Shown: one piece after another, positions 6,420-15,317 of the stretch
Layout: every line of letters starts with the position of its first letter
Numbering within the stretch: the stretch's first letter is position 1
Assembly (NCBI GenBank): GCA_910576935.1
Contig: CAJTKG010000012.1
Location: 7,206-71,205 of the forward strand
DNA length: 64,000 nt
Reading direction: 5' to 3'
DNA from: an uncultured Muribaculaceae bacterium
Lineage (GTDB): Bacteria; Bacteroidota; Bacteroidia; Bacteroidales; Muribaculaceae
Notes under the pieces: model-generated
What the model was told of the DNA's origin: nothing
Database searches by the model: none
Seen by the model: the letters and a program-made list of their open reading frames with translations, nothing else
Made by a program: the position numbers and the translations under genes

Positions 6420-7976
6420 CTATTTTAAGTTGAAATTACCGATTTTCATGATGTCAGTCTCGAAATTGTCGCGGTCGGCGGCTCTGCTCTTAAGCTTGTT
6501 GCGGTAGGTGTAGACCGTGTTGACCGACAGGCCGAGGAATTTGGCTATGCGGGCGCAGTCGTCAATGCCGAGACGCATGAATGCGAGGATGCGTATCTCG
6601 GGTGTGAGGCTTTTGGGGCTCGGAGGGGTTATCTGTCGGTCGGGTAGGAAGAGTCGGTTCAATTTGTCGACAAAACCGGGATAGATGCTTAGAAATGCTT
6701 CGTCGAAATTGGCGAGAAATTTTTCGGTCTTGCTTTGCAATATTTTGCCCGATTCGGCCATCTCGTAGAAATCCTGCACCTGTCCGGCTTTGATTTTTCT
6801 GACTGCGAGACGGTTGAAATCTTCGAGCTGATCGACATACGATGAACAGAGGGCGAGAACCTGAGTGATATATTTGTCTTTTGTGGCGTTTGAGTTGGCC
6901 AGATCTGTCTGCAGGCGCTGCATCTTTTTACGCGAGCGGTAGTTGAAGGCGAGCAGAGCTATGCAGGCAATTATGGTGGCTGAGAGTATACCGATCAAAA
7001 CAATCAGCAGTCTATGACTTTGTGAGTCTTTTAGATCGAAAGATTTTGCGATAATAGGCAGCGCGCGGGCACTCTCGAGAGTGCGTATTCCCGAGCCTGA
7101 CTCTATCGAGTTGTCGAGAGCCGCCATAAGGTAGCGGTAGGCGCGGTCGACATCACCGCGGTCATATAGTTCGTTGCTGAGGTTTTGCAGCGATGTAGCC
7201 TCTTTGGTGCCGGCGGCAATGTCGCTTGCCGCCGAGAGGGTCAGATAGAAAAGAGTCTCGTTTTTGCGGCCGGTGGTTCCATAGCATTGCGACATGAGAT
7301 TGGTTGCACGTGCAAACAGATTGTCGCTGAAATCGAGTTGCCCCATGGCGTCGCTCAGGGATGCTATTGTAGCTGTATAATCTTTGTCGGCGAAGTGCTT
7401 GACTGCCGAGTGGTATTTATGGTGGGGCGATTCGCGGGGCAGATATTTGAGCAACGAGTCGTTGCAGCTGTATGATTTGGCGAGATAGCTGTCGCGTTCG
7501 GCACCTTCGGGGTAGAACGCTACGATATACTGATAAAGGTCGAATCCGCTGTCATAGTACAAAACAGCGTCAGCTTCGGAGATACTGTCATGATCGATGG
7601 CTTCGCGCATCGCTATTGCCTCGTGTATCATTCCTTTTACCGGCAGCAATGCGCTTATTTTCATTCTGATGCGGTTGGCTTTGGCATCAGGAATTATGGC
7701 AAGGGCTTTTTTATAGCAGCTTATGGCCGAGTCGAGATTTATACGTCGGTAAAGGTCTCCGAGTTGCTCGAGTGTTTCGGCGGGTATTTGATTTTTGCCT
7801 TTTAGTGTGATTTTGATGCTGTCGATAGATGCTTTCTTTCTGTTTGCAGAACGGTCACGGATGTCAAGCAGGCTGTCGAGCATACAAATAGCGTCATCAA
7901 TGTTTTTAGGCATCGGTGTGGCACCTGTCTTCAGTGAGATCAGGGCTAATGCTAATATGGTAAGAAGTCTCAACAT
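6420..7976 (-). CDS. DUF6377-type membrane regulator: TPR sensor, TM helix, LuxR-like HTH
   Basis: The 518-residue protein has an N-terminal signal sequence (residues 1-19), an outer region of TPR-like helices (about 60-300, for example a QLGDLYRRINLDSAISCYKKA repeat), one transmembrane helix (about 320-342), a short basic linker and coiled coil, then a C-terminal helix-turn-helix with the segment IAKFLGLSVNTVYTYRNK (about 470-490). This layout is that of Bacteroidota one-component regulators with DUF6377. It would sense a periplasmic cue and bind DNA while anchored in the inner membrane. Its target is not visible. A -7 box lies directly upstream at 7994-8001. Confidence 0.85.
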   Translation of the reverse strand: MLRLLTILALALISLKTGATPMPKNIDDAICMLDSLLDIRDRSANRKKASIDSIKITLKGKNQIPAETLEQLGDLYRRINLDSAISCYKKALAIIPDAKANRIRMKISALLPVKGMIHEAIAMREAIDHDSISEADAVLYYDSGFDLYQYIVAFYPEGAERDSYLAKSYSCNDSLLKYLPRESPHHKYHSAVKHFADKDYTATIASLSDAMGQLDFSDNLFARATNLMSQCYGTTGRKNETLFYLTLSAASDIAAGTKEATSLQNLSNELYDRGDVDRAYRYLMAALDNSIESGSGIRTLESARALPIIAKSFDLKDSQSHRLLIVLIGILSATIIACIALLAFNYRSRKKMQRLQTDLANSNATKDKYITQVLALCSSYVDQLEDFNRLAVRKIKAGQVQDFYEMAESGKILQSKTEKFLANFDEAFLSIYPGFVDKLNRLFLPDRQITPPSPKSLTPEIRILAFMRLGIDDCARIAKFLGLSVNTVYTYRNKLKSRAADRDNFETDIMKIGNFNLK

Positions 7977-7993
7977 ATCCCGCAGTTATAGTG

Positions 7994-8001
7994 CAAAGAT
8001 A
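7994..8001 (-). promoter_or_regulatory. -7 box of the DUF6377 regulator gene
   Basis: On the minus strand this reads TATCTTTG, a full -7 match, 18 bases upstream of the start codon. No TTTG -33 element is seen at 19-21 bases. Confidence 0.55.
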
Positions 8002-8068
8002 TTTCTTTTTTTGTGACAGCGGCCGGTAAGTTCAAGTTAAAAGATGTGTTATATTCAGGTCTCGGTGC

Positions 8069-8764
8069 TTATTCCATGACGTCGTTGCCGGCGTGGAGTA
8101 TATCAAGGAGATGGCGTCGGTCGGTTATACGTATTTCGTTCTGGTTATAGTCTATGACTCCGCGGTTTTTCATGTTGTCGAGCGTAGCGATGAAAGATGA
8201 GCGTTGTACGCCGAAGAATGAGTATAGATCGCGTTGGCGGCAACTGAGTGTGATGTCGCGTCCGCCGGGCTGTGTGAGGGCGATGATCCAGAAGGCGATT
8301 CGCTCCTCGGTGCTCCCTGTCGTGAGGGCGAGGACGCCGTCGACGGCCTTCTGTGCGTTCATAGACAGAAGATTGAGAAAGTTAAACATGAATATCGAAT
8401 CGCTGTTGAGTATCTTGATATAGTCGCTCTTGGCTATTTGCAATATTCCTGTGGGCCGGTCGGCTATGACCGTACACGGATAGTCGGTCGCCTTGCCGAA
8501 CAGGAAGTCGGGGGCAATGACATCCGGGGCGGTCAGTGTCTGGCTTACGCTGAAACGTCCGTCAGAGTTGACTATTGTCGAGCGGGCGCTTCCCGATATG
8601 ATGAATTTTATGTGGGTACAGGGTGAACCCGCTGCAACGATTTCTTCGCCGTGCAAATATTTCAGAAAGTGAAATTTGGCCATACCGACGGTTTCGGCCA
8701 TGCGTTCATGAGTGACGCCTCTGAAGAGCGGCAGGCCCATGAGTATTTCAAACATGCTGTTCAT
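8069..8764 (-). CDS. Crp/Fnr family transcription regulator
   Basis: The 231-residue protein has an N-terminal cyclic-nucleotide-binding-type beta-roll (residues 10-125), a long dimer helix and a C-terminal winged helix with a DLYSFFGVQRSSFIATLDNM recognition segment. No cysteine cluster of the FNR iron-sulfur type is present near the N-terminus, so it is more like the general Bacteroidota Crp-like group whose ligands are mostly unknown. It starts 43 bases downstream of the end of the BASS-type transporter gene on the same strand, so it may be co-transcribed with it. A 17-base palindrome at 8798-8814 lies in between. An in-frame ATG three codons later is an equally possible start. Confidence 0.88.
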   Translation of the reverse strand: MNSMFEILMGLPLFRGVTHERMAETVGMAKFHFLKYLHGEEIVAAGSPCTHIKFIISGSARSTIVNSDGRFSVSQTLTAPDVIAPDFLFGKATDYPCTVIADRPTGILQIAKSDYIKILNSDSIFMFNFLNLLSMNAQKAVDGVLALTTGSTEERIAFWIIALTQPGGRDITLSCRQRDLYSFFGVQRSSFIATLDNMKNRGVIDYNQNEIRITDRRHLLDILHAGNDVME

Positions 8765-8797
8765 GATGTTTCATTTTATATTTTTAACGCGTGGTAA

Positions 8798-8814
8798 CCG
8801 ATAAAGTTTATCGG
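8798..8814. promoter_or_regulatory. Palindrome CCGATAAA-G-TTTATCGG, possible operator
   Basis: Two perfect 8-base arms separated by a single base lie 33 bases upstream of the Crp-like gene and overlap the last codons of the transporter gene. The dyad shape suits a dimeric regulator such as the neighbouring Crp-like protein (autoregulation), but this is inference; with a one-base spacer it is unlikely to be an RNA hairpin. Confidence 0.3.
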
Positions 8815-9737
8815 CTGTGACCGGCAGATTTGATTTGGCGTGTCTTGCGGTATAGCTGGAGTGAATTGATGGTGTTCTGCCATGCGATATATGCCGCCGG
8901 GGCCACTGATGATATGGGATTCAGATAAGTCAGGGACATCCATATAGCGAGGACGGTGTTTTTCTGTCCCAGACCCTGTGCGCCGGCGATTCTGTCACCG
9001 CAGGCCGAGCCTATTTTTCTGCCGATGCCGAATTGAAGCAGGCATGCGGCGAGCGACAGCAGCGCCAGACCTACCATCTCGGGAATCCTGTCCGAGGGTT
9101 CGGCGAGAACGAAACTTACGGCACGTCCGACTACTATAAAAAGAGAGACGGCCCAGATATAGAACGAGAGTGATTGGTGGGTCGCTATGATGCTGTGAAC
9201 TTTTGGCGCTGCGGCAAGAAGCAGGAATGCAAGAGCGAGCGGAGCGATGATGAGCGGGCCGACTTTGGCGGCGATGGTCATGAAGCCGTCGATAAATGAC
9301 ATCTCCGAGCCGCTTGAGCCTATTATGCTGAACAATATCGGGGCCAGAACGGCGACCGAGACGTTTGATATTATCGAGAAGGTTGCCAGCCTCGGCACAC
9401 TGCCGCCGAGCATTCCGGTGATGACGGGAGCGGCTGTCGCCGTTGGGCACAGAAAGCATATCAGAGTGCCTTGGGCCAGATCGATGCTTACGGGAGCAAG
9501 AACGATGTACGAGACGATGGCGGCGCCGATCTGCACGCTGAGCAGTCCCCATGACAGAGCCGTGACCTTAAACTCTTTAGGCTTGACACGGCAGTATGTG
9601 ATCAGAAGCATCACAAAAATAAGATATGGGGCAAGAAACTGTATTCTGTCGATGAAATCATGGAAGAGTACGCCGCCGATCATCGCTATCGGCAGCATCC
9701 ACGGTTTGACCGACTGACGGATTTTTGCGAAATTCAT
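8808..9737 (-). CDS. BASS/SBF-type membrane transporter
   Basis: The 309-residue protein has about nine to ten hydrophobic helices. The core helix-break motifs of the bile acid:sodium symporter superfamily are visible: CPTATAAPVITGMLGG in the first half, and QGLGQKNTVLAIW in the second. In this superfamily substrates include bile acids, pantoate and other organic anions; the sequence does not identify the substrate. The start at MNFAKIRQSV is preceded by no good ribosome site, as usual here. A Crp-like regulator follows on the same strand. Confidence 0.8.
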   Translation of the reverse strand: MNFAKIRQSVKPWMLPIAMIGGVLFHDFIDRIQFLAPYLIFVMLLITYCRVKPKEFKVTALSWGLLSVQIGAAIVSYIVLAPVSIDLAQGTLICFLCPTATAAPVITGMLGGSVPRLATFSIISNVSVAVLAPILFSIIGSSGSEMSFIDGFMTIAAKVGPLIIAPLALAFLLLAAAPKVHSIIATHQSLSFYIWAVSLFIVVGRAVSFVLAEPSDRIPEMVGLALLSLAACLLQFGIGRKIGSACGDRIAGAQGLGQKNTVLAIWMSLTYLNPISSVAPAAYIAWQNTINSLQLYRKTRQIKSAGHSR

Positions 9738-9748
9738 GCCGCAAAATT

Positions 9749-9845
9749 ACTCATAATTCGCGAGAAGGACAACTTGCATAAATCATTAGGTCACTAAGGA
9801 CGTCAACGCCCATAATGACCTAATGACTTTGTTTGAATTATGAGT
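9749..9845. repeat. Nested inverted repeats (97 bases)
   Basis: Outer arms ACTCATAATTC (9749-9759) and GAATTATGAGT (9835-9845) enclose inner arms TCATTAGGTCA (9783-9793) and TGACCTAATGA (9816-9826). All four arms are 11-base perfect matches. It lies between two genes on the same strand. It could be a terminator-like structure or a small MITE-like element. Confidence 0.6.
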
Positions 9846-9846
9846 T

Positions 9847-10392
9847 TTATCTCATTGCCAGAGTGGCGCCCATGACGCTCTGCTGATAGGCGAGGACGCC
9901 GTTGTCAGAGAGTTCGACAGTTGTGAAACTGCCGTCTGCGGCCGGCATTTTCACATGAGTGTCGTCGATAAAGGTGAAGAGTGTATGGCTCTCGCCGTCG
10001 ATGGTGTAGCTCCAGGAACGATCGCTTTCGTTAAAGTCGAGACGTGCAACCGAGCCGTCGTTCTCGCTTGTGATGGTGTAACCTTTTCCGTCACACTCGA
10101 CGAGATAGCGGCCGTCGTTGCCGTTGATTACCTTTTTGCCTTTGGCGACAGGATTTGAGCCGCTCCAGAATTCGATGCTGTTGAGCACGAGGAGGTCGGC
10201 CAGACACGATACTTCATAGACCGGGAGAATCCAGAAAGCAAAGAAGACGAGTTCGTTGACAAACTTGTTGTCGATGTGGCGGTTCCAAGTCAGAAGCTTG
10301 TTGGTGAGGCCGAAACTGCCGATACACGAAGGAAGTGTCAGTGCGCCGCAGAGTGTGCAGATAAGAGCGACGGTCAGAAAATTCTTTTTCAT
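9847..10392 (-). CDS. DUF3332 lipoprotein
   Basis: The 181-residue protein starts with a lipoprotein signal (MKKNFLTVALIC, lipobox LPSC with Cys 23) followed by SFGLTNKLLTWN. The segment NELVFFAFWILPVYEVS and the SIEFWSGSNP segment are typical of the DUF3332 family, in which a hydrophobic hairpin is followed by a small beta domain. The function is unknown. It is the last gene of the long minus-strand run and starts 73 bases after mltF. Confidence 0.8.
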   Translation of the reverse strand: MKKNFLTVALICTLCGALTLPSCIGSFGLTNKLLTWNRHIDNKFVNELVFFAFWILPVYEVSCLADLLVLNSIEFWSGSNPVAKGKKVINGNDGRYLVECDGKGYTITSENDGSVARLDFNESDRSWSYTIDGESHTLFTFIDDTHVKMPAADGSFTTVELSDNGVLAYQQSVMGATLAMR

Positions 10393-10465
10393 AATGATGA
10401 TGGATTATGTTAATTATAAATGGATTATATTATTAAATTGAGCATTTGGAATTGTGCGTTGAGCG

Positions 10466-11932
10466 CTATGCATTAATCTCTCTTACGGCGTTCTGATAAA
10501 AACGCATGATCTGTTTGACATATGCCGATGTCTCGGAGCCTCTGGCGTAGCCGTATTTCACGACGGGATCGTTGTAATATCGCGGATTTGATTTCATAAG
10601 GAGAGCTTTCTCAACATTGCCGTCCCATTTCTGCGGATCGAGACCGTATTTTTTAGCGAGGGCTATGGCGTCGTAGATATGGGCGATGCCGCAGTTGTAG
10701 GCCGCGATGGCAAATTTTATGCGTTCGTTGTCGTTTGGCACAAGATTTATAAGATATCTGTCTATGTCTTTGTTGAGCCGGGCGGCTATGCGCACGCTTG
10801 TCTCCGGATTTGACAGCTGACCGACCTTATAGCCGTAGCCGCGCGCTGTCGAAGGCATGATCTGCATCAGCCCGCGTGCGCCGACCCACGACATGGCCCG
10901 CGGGTTGAAGCGGCTCTCGACGTATGACTGGGCCGCGAGCATACGCCAGTCCCATCCGGCCGCGTCGGCATATTTCTTGAAAATGTTGTCATATTTTGAG
11001 ATATAACCCTTTGAGAAGTCAAAAGCTTTATAGGGCTCGGTCTTGCTCATTTCGTAGTAGCGCTTCAACAGGTCGTCGCTTGTGGTGCGGGGTGTCTCCC
11101 TGCCAAACCACGTGTTTATTGATTCGGCCAGCGCGTCTTTGTCAGGTGCCACGGCCCATGAAGCTCTCTGGGGCATACTTACCGGGGTAGAGATGTCGAG
11201 TCCGTGGTAATATGTCTCGTTGAGGCGCGCTATATCGCTGTCGACGACAGTCATCGGTATATTTCCCGAGTAGACTTCGGCGATGAGGTCTTCGGCAGTG
11301 GCCGAGTCGCCGCTGACGGTCTTTATAACTATTCCTCCGGCGAGTTCTTCGTTGAGATTCTCAAGTCTTCGCTGATATTTCGAGTCGTCGATGACATAAA
11401 CTTCTTTGCCGACAAGGTCTGTGACGTCGATTATCGGAGCACGGCCTTTTACCTTGTTCTGTACGAGCATTTGTGTCGTGTAGGTCTCCGGACCACAAGG
11501 AAGCACGAACTGACGGTAGTGGTTTGTTATCGGCACGTCATAGGCGATGAGGTCGACTTTGCCGGAGTCGAGCATGGCGACAGCCGCCGACAGACTGTTT
11601 GCAACTTTGAGATCGAGCACGAGACCACAGTCTTTGGCGAGTTCCCTGACGAGGGTATAATCATATCCCATAGGCTGACCCCGGTAGATGAAATACGACG
11701 TCGGACCGTAGAGAGTTACGGCTCGCAGAGTGTCGTCGGGCAACTCGAGCGACATCATGGTGGAGTCGGTGTCGATGACACCGTTATTGTCGGCCGATGC
11801 GTCTTCCCGGCTGTCAGATGTAGCGCCTTTGCTGCCGCAGGCGGCGGCGATCAGAAGCAAAAACGAATATAACGATATGAGAGCCGGATATTTCACGATG
11901 GTTCTATAATAATGTTTGGGGCTAATATTCAA
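10466..11932 (-). CDS. mltF: MltF-like lytic transglycosylase lipoprotein
   Basis: The 488-residue protein has a lipoprotein signal (lipobox AAAC, Cys about 32), a periplasmic solute-binding-type domain (about 65-290) and a C-terminal SLT lysozyme-like domain (about 325-470). The catalytic Glu lies in SYVESRFNPRA and is followed by the GARGLMQIMPSTARGYG motif. This is the MltF layout, which cleaves peptidoglycan glycan strands to anhydro-muropeptides and in which the binding domain regulates activity. Its start overlaps the purM end by 11 bases, suggesting coupled translation with an otherwise unrelated gene. Confidence 0.92.
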   Translation of the reverse strand: MNISPKHYYRTIVKYPALISLYSFLLLIAAACGSKGATSDSREDASADNNGVIDTDSTMMSLELPDDTLRAVTLYGPTSYFIYRGQPMGYDYTLVRELAKDCGLVLDLKVANSLSAAVAMLDSGKVDLIAYDVPITNHYRQFVLPCGPETYTTQMLVQNKVKGRAPIIDVTDLVGKEVYVIDDSKYQRRLENLNEELAGGIVIKTVSGDSATAEDLIAEVYSGNIPMTVVDSDIARLNETYYHGLDISTPVSMPQRASWAVAPDKDALAESINTWFGRETPRTTSDDLLKRYYEMSKTEPYKAFDFSKGYISKYDNIFKKYADAAGWDWRMLAAQSYVESRFNPRAMSWVGARGLMQIMPSTARGYGYKVGQLSNPETSVRIAARLNKDIDRYLINLVPNDNERIKFAIAAYNCGIAHIYDAIALAKKYGLDPQKWDGNVEKALLMKSNPRYYNDPVVKYGYARGSETSAYVKQIMRFYQNAVREINA

Positions 11933-13088
11933 ATGTGCCTTTGTCTGATACGATTGTCAGCCGTCGGCAGTCAGAAGCCTCGACACGACCGATGACGCGG
12001 GCGTCTATGCCATACGAGTGGCTGATGGCGATGGCTTCGTCTGCAAAGGCGTGGTCGAGATATATTTCCATGCGATGGCCCATGTTGAATACTTTATACA
12101 TTTCTTTCCAGTCGGTCTTTGATTCGCGCTGTATGAGGTCGAAGAGTGGCGGTATGTCAAAGAGATTATCTTTAATAACATGTAGATTGCCGATGAAGTT
12201 CAGAATTTTTGTCTGAGCGCCTCCCGAGCAATGTATCATGCCGTCGATTGCCGGACGTATGCGGTCGAGCATGGTTTTGATGACGGGGGCATATGTGCGT
12301 GTAGGCGACAGCACGAGTCTGCCGGCGTCGAGGTCTGTGCCGTCGACGGCGTCGGTGAGGTGGCGGCTGCCGGAATAGACGAGTTCATAAGGTATGGCGG
12401 CGTCGAAAGTCTCGGGATATTTCTCGGCTATGTATTTGGCGAATACGTCGTGACGGGCCGATGTGAGGCCGTTGCTGCCCATGCCGCCGTTATATTCTTT
12501 CTCGTATGTCGCGCGGCCATATGACGAGAGGCCCACGATTACGTCGCCGGCTTTTATGTTTGAGTTGTCGATGACCATGTCGCGGCGCATGCGGCATGTG
12601 ACGGTGCTGTCGACGATGATAGTGCGCACGAGATCACCGACATCGGCGGTCTCGCCTCCGGTAGAGTAGATGCCTACACCGAGGGCGCGCAGGTCGGCGA
12701 GGAGTTCTTCGGTGCCGTTGATGATGGCGGATATGACCTCGCCCGGTATGAGGTTTTTGTTACGGCCGATTGTCGATGACAGAAGTATACCGTCGGTGGC
12801 GCCGACGCAGAGCAGGTCGTCGATATTCATTATCAGCGCGTCCTGGGCTATACCTTTCCACACCGACATGTCGCCGGTTTCGCGCCAGTAGGCATAGGCG
12901 AGTGATGATTTGGTGCCGGCGCCGTCGGCGTGCATTATGTTGCAGTATTGGCTGTCACCGCCGAGTATGTCGGGAATGATTTTGCAGAATGCTCCCGGAA
13001 AAATGCCTTTGTCGACATTCTTGATGGCATTGTGGACGTCTTCTTTCGATGCCGAGACACCGCGCATGTTGTATCTTTGGTCGCTCAT
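11922..13088 (-). CDS. purM: Phosphoribosylformylglycinamidine cyclo-ligase
   Basis: The 388-residue protein closes the imidazole ring in purine synthesis (FGAM + ATP to AIR). Landmarks are HADGAGTKSSLAY, DALIMNIDDLLCVGA, STGGETADVGDLVRT and HCSGGAQTK with the conserved Gly-rich segments of the PurM/PurL fold. The length is of the longer Bacteroidota form (about 390). It follows the antiporter gene by 26 bases and overlaps mltF. Confidence 0.94.
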   Translation of the reverse strand: MSDQRYNMRGVSASKEDVHNAIKNVDKGIFPGAFCKIIPDILGGDSQYCNIMHADGAGTKSSLAYAYWRETGDMSVWKGIAQDALIMNIDDLLCVGATDGILLSSTIGRNKNLIPGEVISAIINGTEELLADLRALGVGIYSTGGETADVGDLVRTIIVDSTVTCRMRRDMVIDNSNIKAGDVIVGLSSYGRATYEKEYNGGMGSNGLTSARHDVFAKYIAEKYPETFDAAIPYELVYSGSRHLTDAVDGTDLDAGRLVLSPTRTYAPVIKTMLDRIRPAIDGMIHCSGGAQTKILNFIGNLHVIKDNLFDIPPLFDLIQRESKTDWKEMYKVFNMGHRMEIYLDHAFADEAIAISHSYGIDARVIGRVEASDCRRLTIVSDKGTFEY

Positions 13089-13114
13089 AATGATTGGTTT
13101 GATATTTAATTGGC

Positions 13115-15307
13115 TTATTTGAGAGTGTTTAGTTTTCTGACGTCTCCGACAGCCCAGATTATGTCGCCGGGTTTGAAGACAAGGTTGGGATTCGAGTCGA
13201 TAAACTCGTCGCCGCGGTGTACGGCCACTACAATCGCGCTGTAGTTGTCGCGCAGCGACGATGACAGAGGTGTGCGGTCGACAAGGGGTGACGACTCGGA
13301 GAGCAATATGCTTGTGAGCCTGATCTCGGGGCGTACGCCGCTCTCGGGCGGCAGTTCGGCCTCGATGACGGGGAGGAGTGTCTCGAGCTGGCAGTCTGTG
13401 CCGATGACGCCTATGACGTCGCCCGGGAACAGGCGATTGTCGCCTCCGGGGATAGGTATGACGTTAGCCCCGCGCTGTATACTGACGACGTTTACGCCGA
13501 AGCGGTGGCGCAGGTTTGAGTCGGCGAGACGTTCGCCGACGAAGCGGCATCCGGCGCCTACGGTCATGAAAGCCTGGTGAAGGTCGTTGACGACGTTGTT
13601 TTTCTTGCCGCTGCGACGCAGCTCGCGTTCGTTGAGGTTGTCGAAGAATTTCGACTCCATGCGCGACATGCGGCTGCGCAGTTTGTGTGAGAAGACGAGT
13701 GCTATCGCGAGGATGATGACAAGCGACGCCCAGACGCCGACTCTGACAGAGTAGGCTGCCGTGACGGTGTAGTAGACAAAGGCCAGGGCGATGATATAGC
13801 GGAAGATGGTTATCACCAGACGGGGTATGTTGTTGGCATGTCCGCCTCCCGCGTTGCCGTAGCGGGTCAGCGGGGTCATCATCACCATCAGGAATGGCGA
13901 CATCAAAGCTACTGTCGCCAATACGAAAATGAAATTGGCCCAGTCTCCGGTGATATTGTCGAGCCACGGACGCAGATATCGTTGGCTGATGATGACGATG
14001 CCGATGAGTATTATGGCGTAGACAACCGTGGGCCACAGATATTTGGCAATTGTCTCGTGCCACGGATTTCCTCCGGCGTTGTCTTTCGACGCCTCTTTCT
14101 GGTAGCGATCGATGAGGAAGCGCAGCTTGTCCGGCAGATGGCGTTCGACGAGGTTATAAGTCGGCAAAGCCATTTTAATGAAATAGGGAGTGAGGAATGT
14201 CGTGATGACAGAGACGGCCACGACAATGGGATAGAGCGTCGGCTTGAGGACACCGAGACTCATGCCGAGTGTGGCTATGATAAAGGCGAACTCGCCTATT
14301 TGGGTGAGCGAGAATCCCGACTGTATCGCCACTTTGAGCGTCTGGCCGGTGACGAGCATACCGAATGTGCCGAAGGCTATCATGCCGACAATGACGACGG
14401 CCGACAGAATGAGTATTGGCCACCAGTATTCGACGAGTATGTCGGGTCTTACCATCATGCCCACCGATATGAAAAAGACCGACCCGAAGAGGTCTTTGAC
14501 GGGGGTTACGACACTTTCGATGCGTTCGGCATAGCTTGTGCCGGCGAGCACCGAGCCCATAACGAAGGCTCCCAGGGCGAGCGAGAAGCCGCAGTAGACC
14601 GAGAAGACGGCCATGCCCAGACAGAGGCCCATCGAAACGATGAGCAGAGTCTCGTTGTTGAGGAAGCGGCGCCAGCGGTTGAGCAGACTCGGCAGAATAT
14701 AGACGCCGGTTAGAAACCATATTACCAGGAAGAAGATCAGTTTGCCGATACTATATAACATCTCGATGCCCTCGACGCTGTTGTTGACGGCGATAGACGA
14801 CAATATCACCATCATCACCACGGCGAAGAGATCTTCGACGATAAGCACGGCGAGCACCTGCGAGGCGAATTTCTGCTGTCTGAGTCCCAGATCGGTGAAA
14901 GCCTTGATAATGATTGTCGTCGACGACATCGACAGCATGCCGCCGAGGAAGAGGCTGTTGATATAGTTGAAATCGAGCAGCCGGCCTATGGCATATCCTG
15001 CCCCCATCATGCCCGTGACGATTATGAGAGCGGTGACGATGGCCGAACCGCCTGAGTTGACGAGCTTTTTGAAACTGAATTCGAGGCCGAGCGAGAACAG
15101 CAGCACGACGATGCCGATCTCGGCCCAGAAGTCGATATTGCCCTCGGTCGTTACCGATGGCAGATAGGTGAAATGGGGGCTGGCGAGAAAACCGGCCACG
15201 ATATAACCGAGCACGACGGGCTGCTTTATCCATTTGAAGAGGATTGTGACGGCCGCTCCAAGCAGTAGGATAAAGGCCAGGTCTGAGATCAGTCCTTCGA
15301 TATTCAT
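13115..15307 (-). CDS. CPA2 cation:proton antiporter with RCK C domains
   Basis: The 730-residue protein has an N-terminal Na+/H+ exchanger domain of about twelve helices (1-385; motifs VVLGYIVAGFLASP, GLEFSFKKL, SMSSTTIIIKAF), a second hydrophobic block (about 425-545) and two TrkA-C-type domains near the C-terminus (about 585-650 and 660-728). This is the KefB/YbaL-like organisation used for K+ or Na+ efflux coupled to protons. The extra four-helix block between the antiporter and the TrkA-C domains is typical of Bacteroidota members. It follows the MgtC gene by ten bases. Confidence 0.9.
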   Translation of the reverse strand: MNIEGLISDLAFILLLGAAVTILFKWIKQPVVLGYIVAGFLASPHFTYLPSVTTEGNIDFWAEIGIVVLLFSLGLEFSFKKLVNSGGSAIVTALIIVTGMMGAGYAIGRLLDFNYINSLFLGGMLSMSSTTIIIKAFTDLGLRQQKFASQVLAVLIVEDLFAVVMMVILSSIAVNNSVEGIEMLYSIGKLIFFLVIWFLTGVYILPSLLNRWRRFLNNETLLIVSMGLCLGMAVFSVYCGFSLALGAFVMGSVLAGTSYAERIESVVTPVKDLFGSVFFISVGMMVRPDILVEYWWPILILSAVVIVGMIAFGTFGMLVTGQTLKVAIQSGFSLTQIGEFAFIIATLGMSLGVLKPTLYPIVVAVSVITTFLTPYFIKMALPTYNLVERHLPDKLRFLIDRYQKEASKDNAGGNPWHETIAKYLWPTVVYAIILIGIVIISQRYLRPWLDNITGDWANFIFVLATVALMSPFLMVMMTPLTRYGNAGGGHANNIPRLVITIFRYIIALAFVYYTVTAAYSVRVGVWASLVIILAIALVFSHKLRSRMSRMESKFFDNLNERELRRSGKKNNVVNDLHQAFMTVGAGCRFVGERLADSNLRHRFGVNVVSIQRGANVIPIPGGDNRLFPGDVIGVIGTDCQLETLLPVIEAELPPESGVRPEIRLTSILLSESSPLVDRTPLSSSLRDNYSAIVVAVHRGDEFIDSNPNLVFKPGDIIWAVGDVRKLNTLK

Positions 15308-15317
15308 GTCTGTCGTG

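Noticed and set aside
13838..14713. Plus-strand ORF inside the antiporter gene
   Set aside because: An antisense shadow of membrane-protein codons with no own motif.
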